Of a stretch of DNA of 64,000 nt, positions 12,901-27,900 are shown one piece after another. Origin of the DNA: Paragonimus westermani. Taxonomy: Eukaryota; Platyhelminthes; Trematoda; Plagiorchiida; Troglotrematidae. The translations under genes were made by a program, and so were the position numbers. The notes beneath the pieces were generated by a model, which saw nothing but the letters and a program-made list of their open reading frames with translations, ran no database searches and was not told the DNA's origin. The stretch's first letter is position 1. The number at the start of each line of letters is the position of its first letter. The stretch is from positions 49,400 to 113,399 of the forward strand of contig QNGE01000995.1 in the NCBI GenBank assembly GCA_008508345.1. The letters are read 5' to 3'.

Positions 12901-15900
12901 GTCCTAAGATAAAAGTGAGGTTACTTGTTTTTTGCGCAATGACATTGAACACCTTGTTCTGTTGTGATTAAGATCGAACATTTTATCGAAGGAATTTCCC
13001 GAAGCCCAGCCACTTTCACCTGAATTGCTCGGTAAATCTCGATTATTCAGTGGTTGGGCATGGTTCCAAACGTCGAAGTTTTTTGCCGAGCAGACAGGGA
13101 CCAAGTTGAACCCACACTGATGCTGAGATAACATTTTTGTTGTGGCCTGTCCGAAAAACGGCTGACGAACGGACTCCGAGCTAGTTAACGTAGGGGTAGC
13201 TCGTAGCAAACAAGCGGAATCTTAGTGACCAAAGGGTGGGTTGCCAGGATGTTAACCAGGCGAGTCTTTCAGTTTATACTGTTGATCACAGATCGCGAAA
13301 GGACATAGCTCTGAACCGGACTACCCGGAGAAGTATGATTAGAACGGGTGTTCACAGGTTCAGTGGGCAACATATTAGTCATGACTACAAGCACATGGTA
13401 AGCAAAGGAACTGTAAGTGTCATAGATCGTGGTGACGCGACCCCGTAACTATTATGACTGCGAATCAGCCAGACGTCTCCGGGTGATGAGCCTTCGATGT
13501 ACTCGACGAAGAAGAACAGAGTAACGGCCAGAGTTGTTAGGCGGTGAATCACTGGAACCTAGAAGTGTACGCTCGACAACGTTCAAAAGACATGAATTCG
13601 GTGTATTTCGAGATGAGACACAGACAACTCTACCAGAACCTCTGTCCACGCAGTAAACAAATGTGACCATTGCCTCTGACGTTCCCTTGAAGAAACCGAC
13701 TACTCTGCTAGAATTTGGATAGCTCAGTTCAAAACGCCATTTTATTACGGTCAGGTAAGAGGAGCTGAAACTGGTTTACACGACCGTATAAGTTATCGAT
13801 TAAAGAAGTGGCTCTATGCTATTTTCGGAGCATTCATCCAACGTTAGAAACATTGGTTTGTCATCTCAGTAAAAGTGTTTCAAACTTACCAATAAGCGGT
13901 ACAAATTCACTGGTTGCGGGCATTTTCTCTGCTATGAGCAGCATGAAAACACTGAACGCTAATAGCACGGTGATACCCAGAGTGATTTTCTCGCCAGAAT
14001 CGGGTGGTAGCCAGAAGCTGATGAGACTGAGCACTGTTAACCACAGGCAAGGAAGTATGATATTGAACAGGTAGTACAGATTGCGTCGTCGCATGTAGAT
14101 TGTAAAACGAAGGTATGGATAGGGTTCATCGCAGCACGGGTAGACAACCTTGAGTAGAATAATCGAATAAATCGTTGAAATTGCCTTAAAAATGACGTAT
14201 GGTTAATCCGCTTAACGAATTTTTTGCGACAATTGGCGGGAAGTACAACTGTCACAGTTCACGAACTTTAAATCTAGCTAATTCTCTTCACCTCTGATAA
14301 AATTGGGAGAGGCTGAAGTTCTTTTTTCATGTAGGAAGTTGTTTCATATGAAAGGACTTATTTTTGTGGGGGAGAATAGAAATATGTTAGGATTAATAAG
14401 AGAAAATTTGATTACTCATGAGTAGTAAGGATTTTGGTTTTCATATAAACTGACCATCACTCATAATTGATCGCGACTGTCACTGTTCCATAAACTTCCC
14501 AGTCAACCGTTTTCGAAAAGAAACACCAGAGCTCGTCACTGGTGCACATCCTTGCTACGGCCGGGATTAGAACACGGACCACGCCTTCAGAAGGCAACCT
14601 TGTTGATCATTGCGTCCTTAACCTCACATTAAGCATGGCCACATTATCATATGTGAATGCTCAGCCACAATCAGTTTTATCGGGTCCGGTGCTTTTTTTC
14701 GAAAGGAGCCCAACTAGAACGTCTACAGGAGTGCGACGGCTGCGATCAGTTGTGAGTGATTTTTAATTTATTTACAAAAAATAAGCTCATTTATTTACTT
14801 CACCTCCTAGCAGATTAAAACGAAACGGCTGCTGTCACAAATTTATGTGAAAAAATTCCCCGTCGTGATTTTTGAAAATAAGCAGTTTTGAAACGAAGTG
14901 GTTCATTCAGTCTGTGCTGACTCGTCAGCGCCAAACTTACAGTCGAAGCAATCGTTCCAAATCAAGACCACTGCGGGTAGGTAATTAATCAACGTGTTAC
15001 GAAAGGTCACCGGGTATGGGGTTGCGTCATGATTACGATCAACTGTTTATGAACACACAAAGTCGGTTTGAGTACGTTGACTGAAGCAGTTTCAATAAAC
15101 CACTAAAATCTTGGGCTGCAACAAAATAATGAGATGCTGAGTGCAAAAGTTGAGGCAGTAGCACGATCAGTGGTCACAGCGTGTCTAACATGTGAGGTTA
15201 CTATGTGTTTGCGTGTGTCTACGATAATGCCATTCCACATTAATGCAGACCGGTGTGTCCGTTCAGGCATATATTTCTTCACTCTGGAGATCAAACATCT
15301 ATCGGTTCGGTTTATGTAGCATTTTACGAATTTGTACATAAATTGGTGAATCCGTTATGGGGCGGTACCGATAAGCCGAACTTTGGTTGAAGACATTAAC
15401 ATGTTCTGGGTTCGAGTGTGTGCATAGGGTTTAGTTGCAGTAAATGTCAGAATAATCGGATTCGGTTGTGTTTGTGTAGCTTGGTATATAATGTACTCGC
15501 CCTTAAAAAGCAGTTGCATGTATATCTTTAATCGTTTCTTCGGATGGCAGTTTTGGTCTACCGTGTTTTGTGAACCTTTTAGGATATCCTCGGTATTTTG
15601 AAACAGACGTGTTCAAATCCAGTTCCTTCCCCAACAATCTCTCACTCTTGTAGGCGGCCTGTTCAGCAATATTTGGTGACATCCGACTACTGTGTGTTAC
15701 TGATTTACTGACAAGCCCTGTAGGACAGGAGGTTCCAACTAGGCTGAGAGGTTCACGTTAGGCGTTTATCAACGATAGGTAACATGACAGTGTGAGTGCC
15801 TTCTGTCTATGCATTTCCCCCTGTAGTTCTCTGAAGGCTCACTCAATTTCCTCTGAGCACCCTGCATTTCTCCAGATGGATCAGTTGATTGGTTCGTGCT

Positions 15901-18900
15901 CTCTTCCTTAATGAACTGGCTGAACTGTGAACATTGGTGAGCAACCGTGTCAGTGGCCAGGTGGAGAGAAAGTGGGAGTGAAACACATCAGTGAGCGGCC
16001 GAGGTGGTTGATGTTAACTGAACCCAGCACTCTGCCGTGAACAATGTCGAAAACAAATCCGTCTATCTGTTTATCAAAGCGAATGGAGTTCAGAAAAAGG
16101 CAAACACGCCTTCAACTTACTGTGGTCAGCCAATTTGTAGGAGATGGGGAAACGTGAACACTGGCGTTAAATGTAAAACTGTGTTTAGATGTGATTTTTT
16201 GATGAGGCGACCTGTTGGTTTCATGTGTGAGTGCATATCTGTGAGTTAAACTCACAGATATGCACTGATGTGTAGATTTCACAAAAGCGGAGTTGGGGTA
16301 TGATTCCCCATTTCAAAAAGGGCTGGCTAGCAGCTTATATAAGTGCCAAGCCTGCGATTCAGAATTTTTGTGTGATTCACATGTCCTGATCTACCATAAG
16401 CGGCAATTCGAGTGTGGTATTTACCCTGTTTTGCACCCTTGGCCTCGAAACTGAATCGGTTATTCACATCCCATTGGCGTTAAATGCACACCACTTTGTG
16501 GCAATTCCACGTTGTCTGAAGAAGACTGATTTTCAAACGAAACGTTGTTGGTACGCAGAATTAAGCATCATTCAATGACTTTCCTGAAATAGTTAACTTT
16601 ATTGGATGTTGTGTTCGCACGTAGCGCATGGGGGAAGATTTGGTTTTAGGTTGCTCGCAAACTATTACAGATGAGGTATTTCCAAACTTCACGAACTTCC
16701 TGTCACTAGCTCTAAAAAAGACTGGTTAAAAAATTTTCCATGACGGTAGGGTCAGATTAACCTCGGACATGAATGTTGAAAAGGACATTGATTACATTGA
16801 AAGTTATCGTTGTAGTAACTACCTTGACGTCTACAAGAAGGTGGTCGGCTGTGATAATGCTGGAGAGGAACGCGTTTCTCAGGTGGACGTGCAAATGATT
16901 TAGGCAGCTGCAACGGGCCACACAGGAACAAAATTTAAGAGGTCTTACTTTACGGCGAATTTGACCAGACTAGTAAAGACAAGAAACACGCTTAACCTCC
17001 ATAGAGGAATACATTCAACTACTGCTCCGACCAAGCATAAGTGGTCAGAAGTGATAAGATTATTCGAAAAAATGAGCTTCGTTCTGAAATAGCTAGTGCA
17101 CAGTAAGTCACAGTCGACCAAGCCTACTGACATAGACATTTTTTAAAGGTTTTCTCGTCGATTATTAGAGATGTAGAAAGGGACCTGACTGTGAAACTCT
17201 GTACTTCAGTTGGATTTCGAATCACCGACAGAAACAACATGCCCAAACGCGGCGAATGCCTTACCAGCTAAGCTACTAGGCCACGTCGAAAGCTCAGAAA
17301 TGACATATTTGGACCTAGTTACCCAGTCAACCTATTATGTCATACGGAACACACCAAATGATCTGGAAGACTGACTGCCCGAACAGGATTTTAGAAAAAG
17401 CCCAGCTGCGGAAAGCCTGCACTGTTTATCCTGTACTACCTTTCTGATGTTCATCGATGGAGTTGGGGGATTCCCGCGTGAACTAATCAGAAAATCCTTC
17501 ATGGGCAGTGAGTCTTTCTGATCATTTGATGGGTTCTATATGACATGATTGGTTGATTAGGTAACAAGATCCAAATGTGAAATTTCTGAGCTTCCGACTT
17601 GGTTCTGTAGCTCAGCTGGTAGAGCATTTGCCACGTTTGGGCATATTGTTTCTGTCGCTAGTTGGAATCCGGCCGAAGTCCAGATTTTCCGCAGTTGGGT
17701 CTCCACTGAATTATCACACCTGCCAAACTGCTTATCAGTAATACTGAAGAAGTTTCAGAGAAGTTTCAGAAACATCAGTAATTGCAATCAGCCATATGCA
17801 TGGAGGCCTTGCTGATTTCAACTCTGCAGAAGAAACGGTATTCCTAATTGCTACTTATCAAGACATTAATGCACCTTCGTTTTACATATCACCTAAGTGT
17901 GATATTCTGTTTTATTTGGCCAACCAGTAGAAGGAATGTGGTTATCCCAATTTTACCCTACTTCAAATGAGTAGAACATGCTGAGATGGACCATCGTTCA
18001 GAATAGTTGTTTCTCACAAAATAATCACATTGTAAGTTCTCCAAGTCATTTCTGTCATTTCTAAACATGTTTACCATTGACGTAGATAGAAATGACCACT
18101 ATAAAAGTCACTTTTTTTTAAAAAGACTAGGCGGTTCAGCGAATTACTGTTGTTCTGTTTTGGTGGCGACTGCCTGAAAGTAATCTGCACACACGTAGAT
18201 GTGCTCTGTAGATGTCTTGGAGCTGCCAAAGTGAAACCGTCAACAAGTTAGGTGTACCACAATAAAACTTCAGTGTAGAGCAGATTGGAGCGATATTCAA
18301 TACAAACTGGTTAATCGCTAAACAGATACTTAAATGTGTCAGCGAGAAGAAATTTACACCGGCAGAAAAAATTGACTACCGGTGAGGTCTGCCTTAGTCT
18401 CCAGCTCACCTATCAGGCGAATCGGAGTTGACACCTGGTTAATCGATTGAGTGACAGATGATTTTTATCAACCTCCCACCAACCGACCCAGTCCTTTATC
18501 AGAATTTTTTGCATCGAACACCACCAGTGTCTGAAAAATTCATTGTATCGATTAGTCGCAATACTCTCGGACTATGCTGCGTATGTCCAAGGTCGGCAGC
18601 TTCAATATTGCGAACGAGGCGTGCACATCGCTATAATGAGCCTTTCGCGTTAGGATGACAGTGCACCGGCAGACAATACAATTGATCTCAACTTACTGAA
18701 TTCACTCCGGATCATTATGAAGTTAACGAGGGGAGGAAAAAACAACTCTGCTAACCATACTGGTGACAACTCACCCAATGAAATCACTGGTAACTCTTCC
18801 AATTGCGCAGCTGGTAGAAAAAGCTCCATTTGCGTTATCTATGGTTACATTATCTACAGACACTGTGCAGCTGAACGCCTTACCCAAACTGGAGAGAAGT

Positions 18901-21900
18901 TTCAATTTAGTTGCAGATCAGATTATTTAACCCAATGAAAAAACCAGTTCTAACAGAACTTTGCCAGATTGGCTAAATGTCAACCAGACATCTATAATAA
19001 ACACTATCAGTGTGAATAAGACACTGAGAATTCAATGGAATGGTGTCAGTAATCGACAGAGGGGCCAAAATAACCCGGAAGTCGGTACATTACAGTTATT
19101 ACCATTGTGCTCAGCTTGTTCTTAACACCTTGATTGCAAATTATATCTCTAACAGAAAAACTACTCGATGGGAAGTCACTTGATCTCGTTGTGCAACCAG
19201 GCATTAGGGCATATATTTTTTCAATTGCAATCAGCCATTCAAATTTCGAAAACGGCACATAATCAGTTCGCGTTTGCTCACGAATGAGTCCGTCAACGTT
19301 TCACATCTTGTCAGTGATGAATGAACGTATGTATTTCCACTTGTTCGACTGTCACGATAGTGGTTGTAAATGCTTTTCAGTTCATGTTTAATGGGGTTGA
19401 ATAGATTAGACGCACATTTCCCGGGATATGTAATCTTTCATATTCTGACAGGTATGTTTCTGTTATTGCTCAACTGAATGAAAATATCTCGATCACGGAA
19501 AATAGATCGCTGGAGAATTCCAGAGAAGAACTGAAAGTTAGATACCAGACCATGTGATATAATTCTGCACATCAAAATACTCACCAAAGGACATGTTTTG
19601 CTGTACCAGAAGAGGGGGGTGCTTCAGAAGAAAATGACTCACTTCAGTTACGCCAACAGAGTTATCAATAGACGATATTTGTAACTTGATAAACTACTTG
19701 GTTGCTACTGATCAAACACAACCATTGATCACACTTCAATATCTCGTTTTCTCTCGCAAGAGAGCTTTAGTGGCAAGAATTTTCATAGTGTACTTGTACG
19801 AACGGGCAGCAGAACATTCGTAATTTATATAACTAAACCGTGAAAGATTTTTCAATGTAACTCATATTTTATGTTCATGTTCTCCCATCCGCTTGCTTTA
19901 AACAGCACGTAAACGAAAGAAGGATCTGTTCACAACATTAATTTCAAACGGAAGCAAAGATCGCACATTAGCACTTACTTCTTGTCTCACCACATTCACC
20001 TTCAAAATGTCCCACTCGCCGTTTTGTACGTAGTTCGACATATCAACCTCCTCGTGCCTAAAAAAGTGAATGATAACAGGTAGAACCCGTCGTAAAATGT
20101 ATTTTTCCAACATGTATCCATACACCCTACATCATCTGCAAACTCTTAATGAAGTCCATTGGGAACTGCGAAGAAAATGAACTAAACCAGTAACTACTAA
20201 CACACGTTAAAACATCAATTACCAAGACGGCCTGATACTGATGACCAAATTTTTCTGTAAGTTGACAGATGAATTCCATTTTTTTAATGACCACCGTCTC
20301 GGCAAACTGGAGATACGTTCAGTCTTTGCTGTGTAGCATGCATGAAAGGATTTTTTTACAGGTTTCGTTGAGAGTGACACGGCAACAAACTTTTTATGAT
20401 GCGTCGCATCATTCCAGCGTGGTTGAGACTTCGTGTCATCTCTAAGCGTTTTTCAAACGGGACCGCATTCGTTGGTTGTGTTAAGTGTATGTTACTAACG
20501 TAAGTTTACAGTATTGCTCATCACACATGAAAACTCTTAGGTGGTGTTTGAATTGACCTTGGCCGATAACCATGATTTGAACGGTGGCACTGGGTTTAGG
20601 GTCGTCGTGAACAACATTGCCATTTGGGCTACACGGAACATGCTTTCTGCAGCTGTTACGAGAGGACCCATCAACGGACGGCAAGTTCATCCCACATGTA
20701 GGTTGATGGACTTTCACTGTCTCTGATGTAGAACTCATTAAACCAACCGATTTGTTGGTACTAAATATTTCATTAAGTGATTAACCACTGTTTGGCGATA
20801 TTGTCGTCAGTCTTAACATGATATCGTTCAAGGTATATTTTGAGCAAATCCACCTAGAATGATAAACACACAGGTGACACTAATTAACCTGTTTGCCAGA
20901 TTGACACAAAGCTATGAAAGTCCGGACTCTGTCCGGTCCATGTGTGCCTCCGGTAAACAGACAACAGTATAGCGTCGTTGGTGAAACACTGCTTAAGAGC
21001 GATTAAGAACTTCGATGGGAATCGGTAAGATTGCACACATCTACGGAAGTAATATGGAAAGCCAGCTGGTTCTTTAAATCTATGATATTATTGGGTATTA
21101 GAACAACGAAGAGGTAACGTCTTGGTTGATGAGAACAGAGTAGCTGATTATCCAAATCACTTCTTAATAAACGGTGAGCACTGTTATACGCAAGTGGAAT
21201 TATTGATTTCGATTTTCTCAATGAACTGTGATTGGGTATCCCATGCAACAAAAAACGACTACTGATAAGAACGACCATATTCCTTGTCGGGGAGAACAGT
21301 TCATTTCCACATGGCATGCTAGTAAAAAATAACCCAGGAAAATAAACAAGCGAGCTTCAACAAGAATGCTGTCAGTATATTTCAGTTGCATGGTTTCTCA
21401 TAAAGTAAGCAAACTATTGAGTAATCCTAGCTCGTCAGTAATTGTGACGTCAGCGCAGATTCTGAATGGTCATATGCCGAAGTAAACAAACATTACGTCT
21501 ACATGACTTTTGGACTAAAGTACAAGGAGCCAGCAAGCATTATATCATTCAGTAATAGCTGCCGTTTATCCATTGGGTTGTCCAGGTTACGATGAGAATC
21601 AGGTTGCTGGCTCTGACTGGAGAATTTTACTGTGACAGACAATTATGGTTCATACAACGTCACCAAAAGGATAACTGGTTTACGTAGCCTCAATAAACGT
21701 GCAGACGTGGCTTTCTTCGTTTTATGTTGCACCTGGTCCACAAATATCAGCAACTTCAGATGATAAACTTCCCAAATGAAATCTACTGTACACTCATTTT
21801 ACAAGAGGTGGATGAAGGTTGCTGCATACCTGAGGTCACTTGGTGAACGTTGGTTTAGTGATTTTCAGGAAACGAAGCAGTTGCTGGACATAGCTTAGAC

Positions 21901-24900
21901 GTAGATAAGATTTTGGCTTACTAGAATATTGCTTGAAAATGGCTGATGGGAAAACTTGGATGCATTAACGATTCATTCCGAGGTCACTGTGTAAGTGGTT
22001 TGTGCTGGGTCAAAAGAATCTACCGTATTGTTTATTCATTGGGTAACTGGGTTCATTCCGGGTCTAAAAATGTTTCCCGTATGGTTCTAGGAGTTGTAAT
22101 TCAGTTGGCAGAAAAGTAGTTTCTGGACAGGAATGTTTGTTAAGGGGGGGGCACTACTGAGACTGACGTATCCAAGTTGATTTAATGCTGATTAACTACT
22201 GACTTTTGTAACCGGGCATGTTGTTAGTAGTGAGTTATTTTTTCGGCCGTTTGTTGAGTTGTTAAATACTTAATAGCCTTCGTCTAGTCAAAAACACTTC
22301 AGTTGACCAGGGACTGAATTTGGTGGACTTAGACCACTTGAAATGTAAATCCCTGAAATTCAATCATCACCCTATACGCTGCTTAGTTGTCTTAATAAAA
22401 TCCGTGAACTCTAACTAACTAAGAAGTCCCTGATTACGGGGTTGTCGGCTGGACTAACCAAAGCATTTCTGTGTACTATTTTTTTTGAGTGACTGGGAGA
22501 TCTGAACACTATTCGCACAATGTTCTGGTTAGGTTTTGGGATATGCCTATTCGAGTATACTTATTTTGAGGGCACTGGCGTTGTAGTTAACATGTTTTTC
22601 CCACAAACACGAGGATCGGGAAGCACATTTCGGCCCAAATGATGGTGTACTCTAATAAGAAAGAAACTCGATTCTGGTGCTTCCTTTTAAAGTTGGCCAA
22701 TTTTATGGTTTTTCTGAATGTATAGGCTGCGATCGATTAGGAGTGATATCCACTTGGAAGTCTAGTTGAAAGCCTGGTTGGCTGCACCGTCAGAAGTGTT
22801 GATATAAACACGTGGACGAAGAGGTACAATGGAGTGGCAGTGGACAATCCATGTTCGTCTCACGATGGGTCTGTAATTCTTTTATCATTTCACCTATGCA
22901 TGTGTACTACTGATAAGCTTTAGGCGACAAGAGGAAAACTTGAGCCTGTGCATTCCATGAAAATTGGCTACAGAAAATAAGAATGTGTTTGTAAGCTGAG
23001 ACCAAATTGAACCGAGTTTCAACATTTGATCCACATGTGGCTATGTTGCCCCTACGTACTGCATTGTTTGTTTGGGTTAAATCAACCGCTTTCTTTTCCG
23101 GATATGTGTTCCACACAGTCTATTTGTTTGAATACAACTGTGTTCTGATGCATCCACGGCACATATTCTACATAGCTTGTGACTCTATCCGGATGGTGGT
23201 CATCAGATAAGGATTAATAAAGTGGGTAGTTCTTGATGATGCCTTCTGTTTATAGTCCATATTAGTATACAGAAACTGATTATGACGCGTTGATGTAATA
23301 CAGCATGTATGAATCAATGAATTGTGGTGGCGAACAAAGTGTTTGCAAAATAACCTTCGCAAACTGTTCGTTGCTCACTGAAAAAATGCACAGGTGGTAG
23401 CACCGATCAGACAACGTTTGCTACGATACCCTGAGAATAATAATTTTCTTTCGATTAAAACAACACAGAAGTTCGGTTTGTTTAAGCAAGTTAGCTATGA
23501 CGGTGGCTTATTAACTCTATTCAACGTATAGACGATTGCTGGAACTATTGGCTCATTGATGTTAACTTGCTCCTGGCACTTGAGATGCACTCATATGATG
23601 AGGACGCAACACCAAGCGGTAGGCTTTGAAAGCGAACACGTGGACACTGTTTCGTTGAAAATTGTCAGCCCACTCGTGTCTCGTTGTCGATGCATCCTGT
23701 AAAATGTGCTAGATCTGCCGGGCTATTGACGTTTGATCAGCTCTAACGCATCCGCCAGTGTCCAGTAGCTCCTCCGAAAAGTGCTATGTGCAACGTTTAA
23801 CGCTGCTGCCGACAGTACTCAACAAGGTGATCCCCAATCTAAAATCAGATTGCAGGGCTTTGACTTATATTCAAAGAAATCAAACCATTTCGGCTTTTTA
23901 AGGGATTATCCTTCGTGTGAAACAGACCGTATCAACTTAATCACTGTAACTTGCGTTTTCTGTTGTTTTTTGCTCTATCCAAAGCTTTGGGTCAAATCAC
24001 ATACACGATGAAAAGACTTAACAACCGTCCTGTGGGTATTTATGGATCGAATCATTCAGTGAACTGCCATCTTAACCTAGACAGCGATGATGTTCGTATG
24101 AGTTTTATGCCAATAGTCATCCAGTAGGCCATATTGTGGTGGATTGCCAGGTCGGGGGTGCGAGTTTTCGAACGCTCGGCCGAATGCCTCAACGAGAGGG
24201 GAGGTACGTTCGAAAACCTGCCGCGATCGGATTAAGGACAACGTGCGCGACCGGATGAGTCATCGCTCGACTGGATCGGACCAACGGGCGAGGCAGGGCA
24301 GGCGAAATGCGACAGACGGCCAGATCGGAGGCGTGGTTTTTCCAACATTTGGAGAAACATCTCGACACGATGTTGGAATACGGTCAAGGTCAACACTGGG
24401 TGGATGGCGGACAGCACGAGCAGCCGGGCGAGCCATCGCGCAACGGAATCGGACAAACAGACGAGGAATGGCAGGCGGAAAACCCTCCGATAGAAGGCAC
24501 CGGTCACACACGTAAACCGGTTAGAAGTGCACACGACGTGTGAACGGAAACCGGGGGGTGCTGCGGGTTGGAATTACGACTCATAAACGAGAGAGCGCGC
24601 GTTGCATGTGACTAGCGATTTGGACAATAAAGATTGTGCTTTATTGGACGCCTTCTCGCTACAATATGATGAATCCGATTATCTCCCTGATAACTTACGG
24701 TGATAGTGATTTGCTGTTTTGAACAGTAGAAGTATGTAACCTTACGGACTCAGTTATGATTTGCACCACTAATTTCCTGAACAACTCTGTCCACCTTAGA
24801 AGCAGTAGGAAGAGGAAATTTGCACATGTAACGGAAATGCTGTGAACACTGACCAATCCAAGTGAAGGATGATGGTAATGTACCGACCGTACTATGGTGG

Positions 24901-27900
24901 GAATGAATCTATCTTTGTAAAATTCCATCAAATTTACCACCACAACATTTAGTACAGTAGCTGATTATTCTTCACTTCAGACCATGCTGACCGTCGTCAT
25001 GACGCAGGTTGTAACGATTCATGCGCTGTATTTGATTGTTCATTTAACTGATTGCGGATAGCAACTTAATTCAAACTAGTTGACTTTTTTTCCACCAACC
25101 GTTCTAGAATGAGTCTCATTTGAAAATAAAGTTAAACGTTTTGGCTCAAACAGAAGACTGAGAACCTGACAAATTTCTCTGAAGTTATTTACTCAATCTG
25201 GCTGGTTTTACAATTAATTCACCTCGTATTCCTCCAGTCAATACTCGCCACTGGACGTTGAAACAAATTGAGTATTGACGTTACCACATAAAGCATACTA
25301 ACTGGTTGAATTAATTTTCTAGAAGAGATTTTTGTATAACAATTCAAGATCGGTTCTACTTCAAAATAAAAAGCCTGCAGATCATTGTACATTATTGCGA
25401 TACATTTTTATTTAGTTTAAGGGAAATGAGTAAATCATATTCACAATTCGATATAAGCATGTCACGCAAATTCTACAGTTGTGGTTCAACACAAACGCTT
25501 GTTGATTTTTTGTTCAGAAAAGAAGCGGAATTGTGAGATTTCACGCGAATTAACACAAATACATGTGGTCCGACCACTTCCGGTATTTGGATGAAGATAA
25601 AACTTAATACAATTTAGTGAAATTTTCCCGTCACTCGGAATCACATATGCCACTAGACGATATGTGTAATGTTGTGGAATTATTAAATTATGTACAGTGT
25701 TTTTCTCCTACCTAGTGTGAAAATTGGAAAAAGGCGGAAAATAGCGATTCTTTTTACACGCTTAATTTGGTCTCACTACGGAAACAGAATTGAAAGCAAA
25801 TAAACCAAACTAGTTCGCTTAATTTACATCCTGTTCTGTTGGTTGTTGTTAGGTGTTAAGAGGAGTAGAAATCGTTCATCAGTTTCTTGAACCTATTTGT
25901 TGCCAGTTCCCATAAGTCTGGATGGACACGTTTCACTTAGATTAATAGTCCACTTAGGCCTTGGACACGGATGACTTGATGTGTATCACGACTGTAAGTA
26001 CGTTATGTGAGACATGCTGTAGACGCATGATGTAGAAGATTTATGAAGACAGTGTGAAATTTGATTGAAACCGGGATCTATCATGTTCCAAGGCAAACTT
26101 GTAGTCTGTAAGCCACCAACTCTATGTAAATAGAGTAGGAATTATTATCCACTTAGAACGCCTTATTTTCGCTGAAATCCGTTCAGGACAGAACTGCTAT
26201 ATTTGTTGGTTTGAGCTTTACTGTAGCTGTAAGGAATTAGCTGTTAGATGTGTAAAGAGTAGTAGTGGACAATAGGCTTAGGTCGTTCTCACACACAGGA
26301 AGTACAAAATCTTCAACTACAGATTTGTCAGAAACTATTGTCCCTTCAAACAGCAGATCCTGTAAGCTGCGTTATCTGTTGGATGGACGAGAACACTGCT
26401 CATTTTGTACAACACTGAACGGAACGTGGGTATGAAAGTTAACGTTCAGGTTTTGAGTTTTCTGATTTGTCAAACGCGAAGCTGTTTAACTCTCGGGTGT
26501 GAACGTTTGAAACACTGAAAGATGTTTGACAAGTAACACAACAACCACCGGTTCCACTCTTTACCACATGGATATTCACTCAAAGAAGAGTTAGTCTGGG
26601 TGAATACGGGTAAGCTGGTTTTCATCAAAACATAAGGCATTTAGATATTCTATGTACCGAAGCGGATGATATTTGGTCAAGTCAAAATAAAGTGACGAGT
26701 TACATATCTTGAACAGTGCCCGAAGAATAATTAATCAAACGGATAAGAACATCGACGCATAGTGATAAGAATGCCCGTTCAACTACCGGTTTGGTTAGCT
26801 CCATTTGACAACTCCCGGCAGGGCTAAAAGCAAAGTGCTTGCTGTTAGCACAACAACCGTTTTACTTCTGAAAAGAGGTGTCGGCACACAGTCACGTGGT
26901 TTCGGCAAATGTCGCCGCATTTTAGTCAACACTCATAATGGTTACAAAAGTGGTAACAGGCTCAACCGGAACACGAACACACCATTATTTGTACTACTAA
27001 TAAGATTAATTATAAGAGACCCGACTGGATTCGAACCGGGGACAGAAATGGCATGTCCAAATGCGATGAACGCTGTACCAGATGAGCTATGTAGCCCATT
27101 CGAGAGTTCTGTGCTTTCACATTCAGACTCAGTCACTCAGATCGCTTATAAGGTAAATTTTCATGGAACAGTTAACTTAGTTACTGAACATCATTATACT
27201 GTTCATGAAATTGGGACTGTCTCACGCCTTTAAACCGGTTTGTGAGTAATATAACTTTTGCGCTTAGTAACAGTGTTAGTGAATTCCAGACTGAAGTTTC
27301 CGAGAAGTCCTGCTGGGGCAGTCGATCCCCTGGATCAGCTGGCGAATTCTGTGAGACAATGGAACCGGTAGGTGACTGAGTCTAACTGTGAAGTCCCCAA
27401 ACTTTTGCAATGTCATTGTAGCTCAGCTGGTGAAGCGATTGCTGCGCTTGGGGAATTTGTTTCTGTCGCTGGTTCGCATTTAAGTGAAGCCTAGATTTTT
27501 CACGCTTGGATCTCTTCAAAATACCACTACCTGTTTACGTTATGAGCCAATAGACCGGAAAGCGTACGCCATGCACAAGTTGGTGATTGCATATAGGCTT
27601 TCTTGTGTAGTATGACGACCGGACTATTTGCGTCGAAGTACGAGATGAACTCCCGATTATCAACGGACTCTTCACGTAGTGCGCAGTAACCAGATAAAAC
27701 GATAAAATGACGAAAAATGGATAAACGTAACAGTCAGTGACTCAAAAACGATAAGTCGAAGTTAAATTGCGTTTAGAAATATGTGGCATCTACCTTTCTC
27801 GATGTAATGAGACAAAATCTGTTGAATTGCGAAAGATCAGACCGAAGTCTCCAAGTCCGTCGACAGACGGTTGGAAAACATCAAGATTTTGTGTGCGTGG

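Larger units (their letters stand above)
6940..13889 (-). other. nAChR intron between M2 and M3 exons (6950 nt)
   Basis: GT-AG intron. It contains an unassigned minus-strand open frame (7281-7715), a SINE-C copy overlapping that frame, and the LINE remnant at 12290-13450. The stretch 7720-12290 shows no feature I can name. Confidence 0.85.
14149..19978 (-). other. nAChR intron before the loop C exon (5830 nt)
   Basis: GT-AG intron. It holds an inverted pair of SINE-B pieces (14412-14635 and 14683-14770), a 37-nt palindrome at 16230, a Penelope-like tail trace near 16500, and an inverted pair of SINE-A copies (17180-17325 and 17558-17707). The parts 14771-16229 and 17708-19978 show nothing recognisable. 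Confidence 0.85.

Noticed and set aside
20481..20738. Open frames on both strands with fairly even composition
   Set aside because: Neither strand shows a family motif, and stops flank both closely.
24144..24543. Several overlapping open frames of 78-123 codons on both strands
   Set aside because: They lie within the GC-rich solo LTR, where stops are rare; no frame shows a domain and no splice or start context supports one.
26990..27125. tRNA gene on the minus strand
   Set aside because: Box A and box B are good, but the acceptor and anticodon arms do not pair and the sequence continues into SINE-A flanks shared with other copies.
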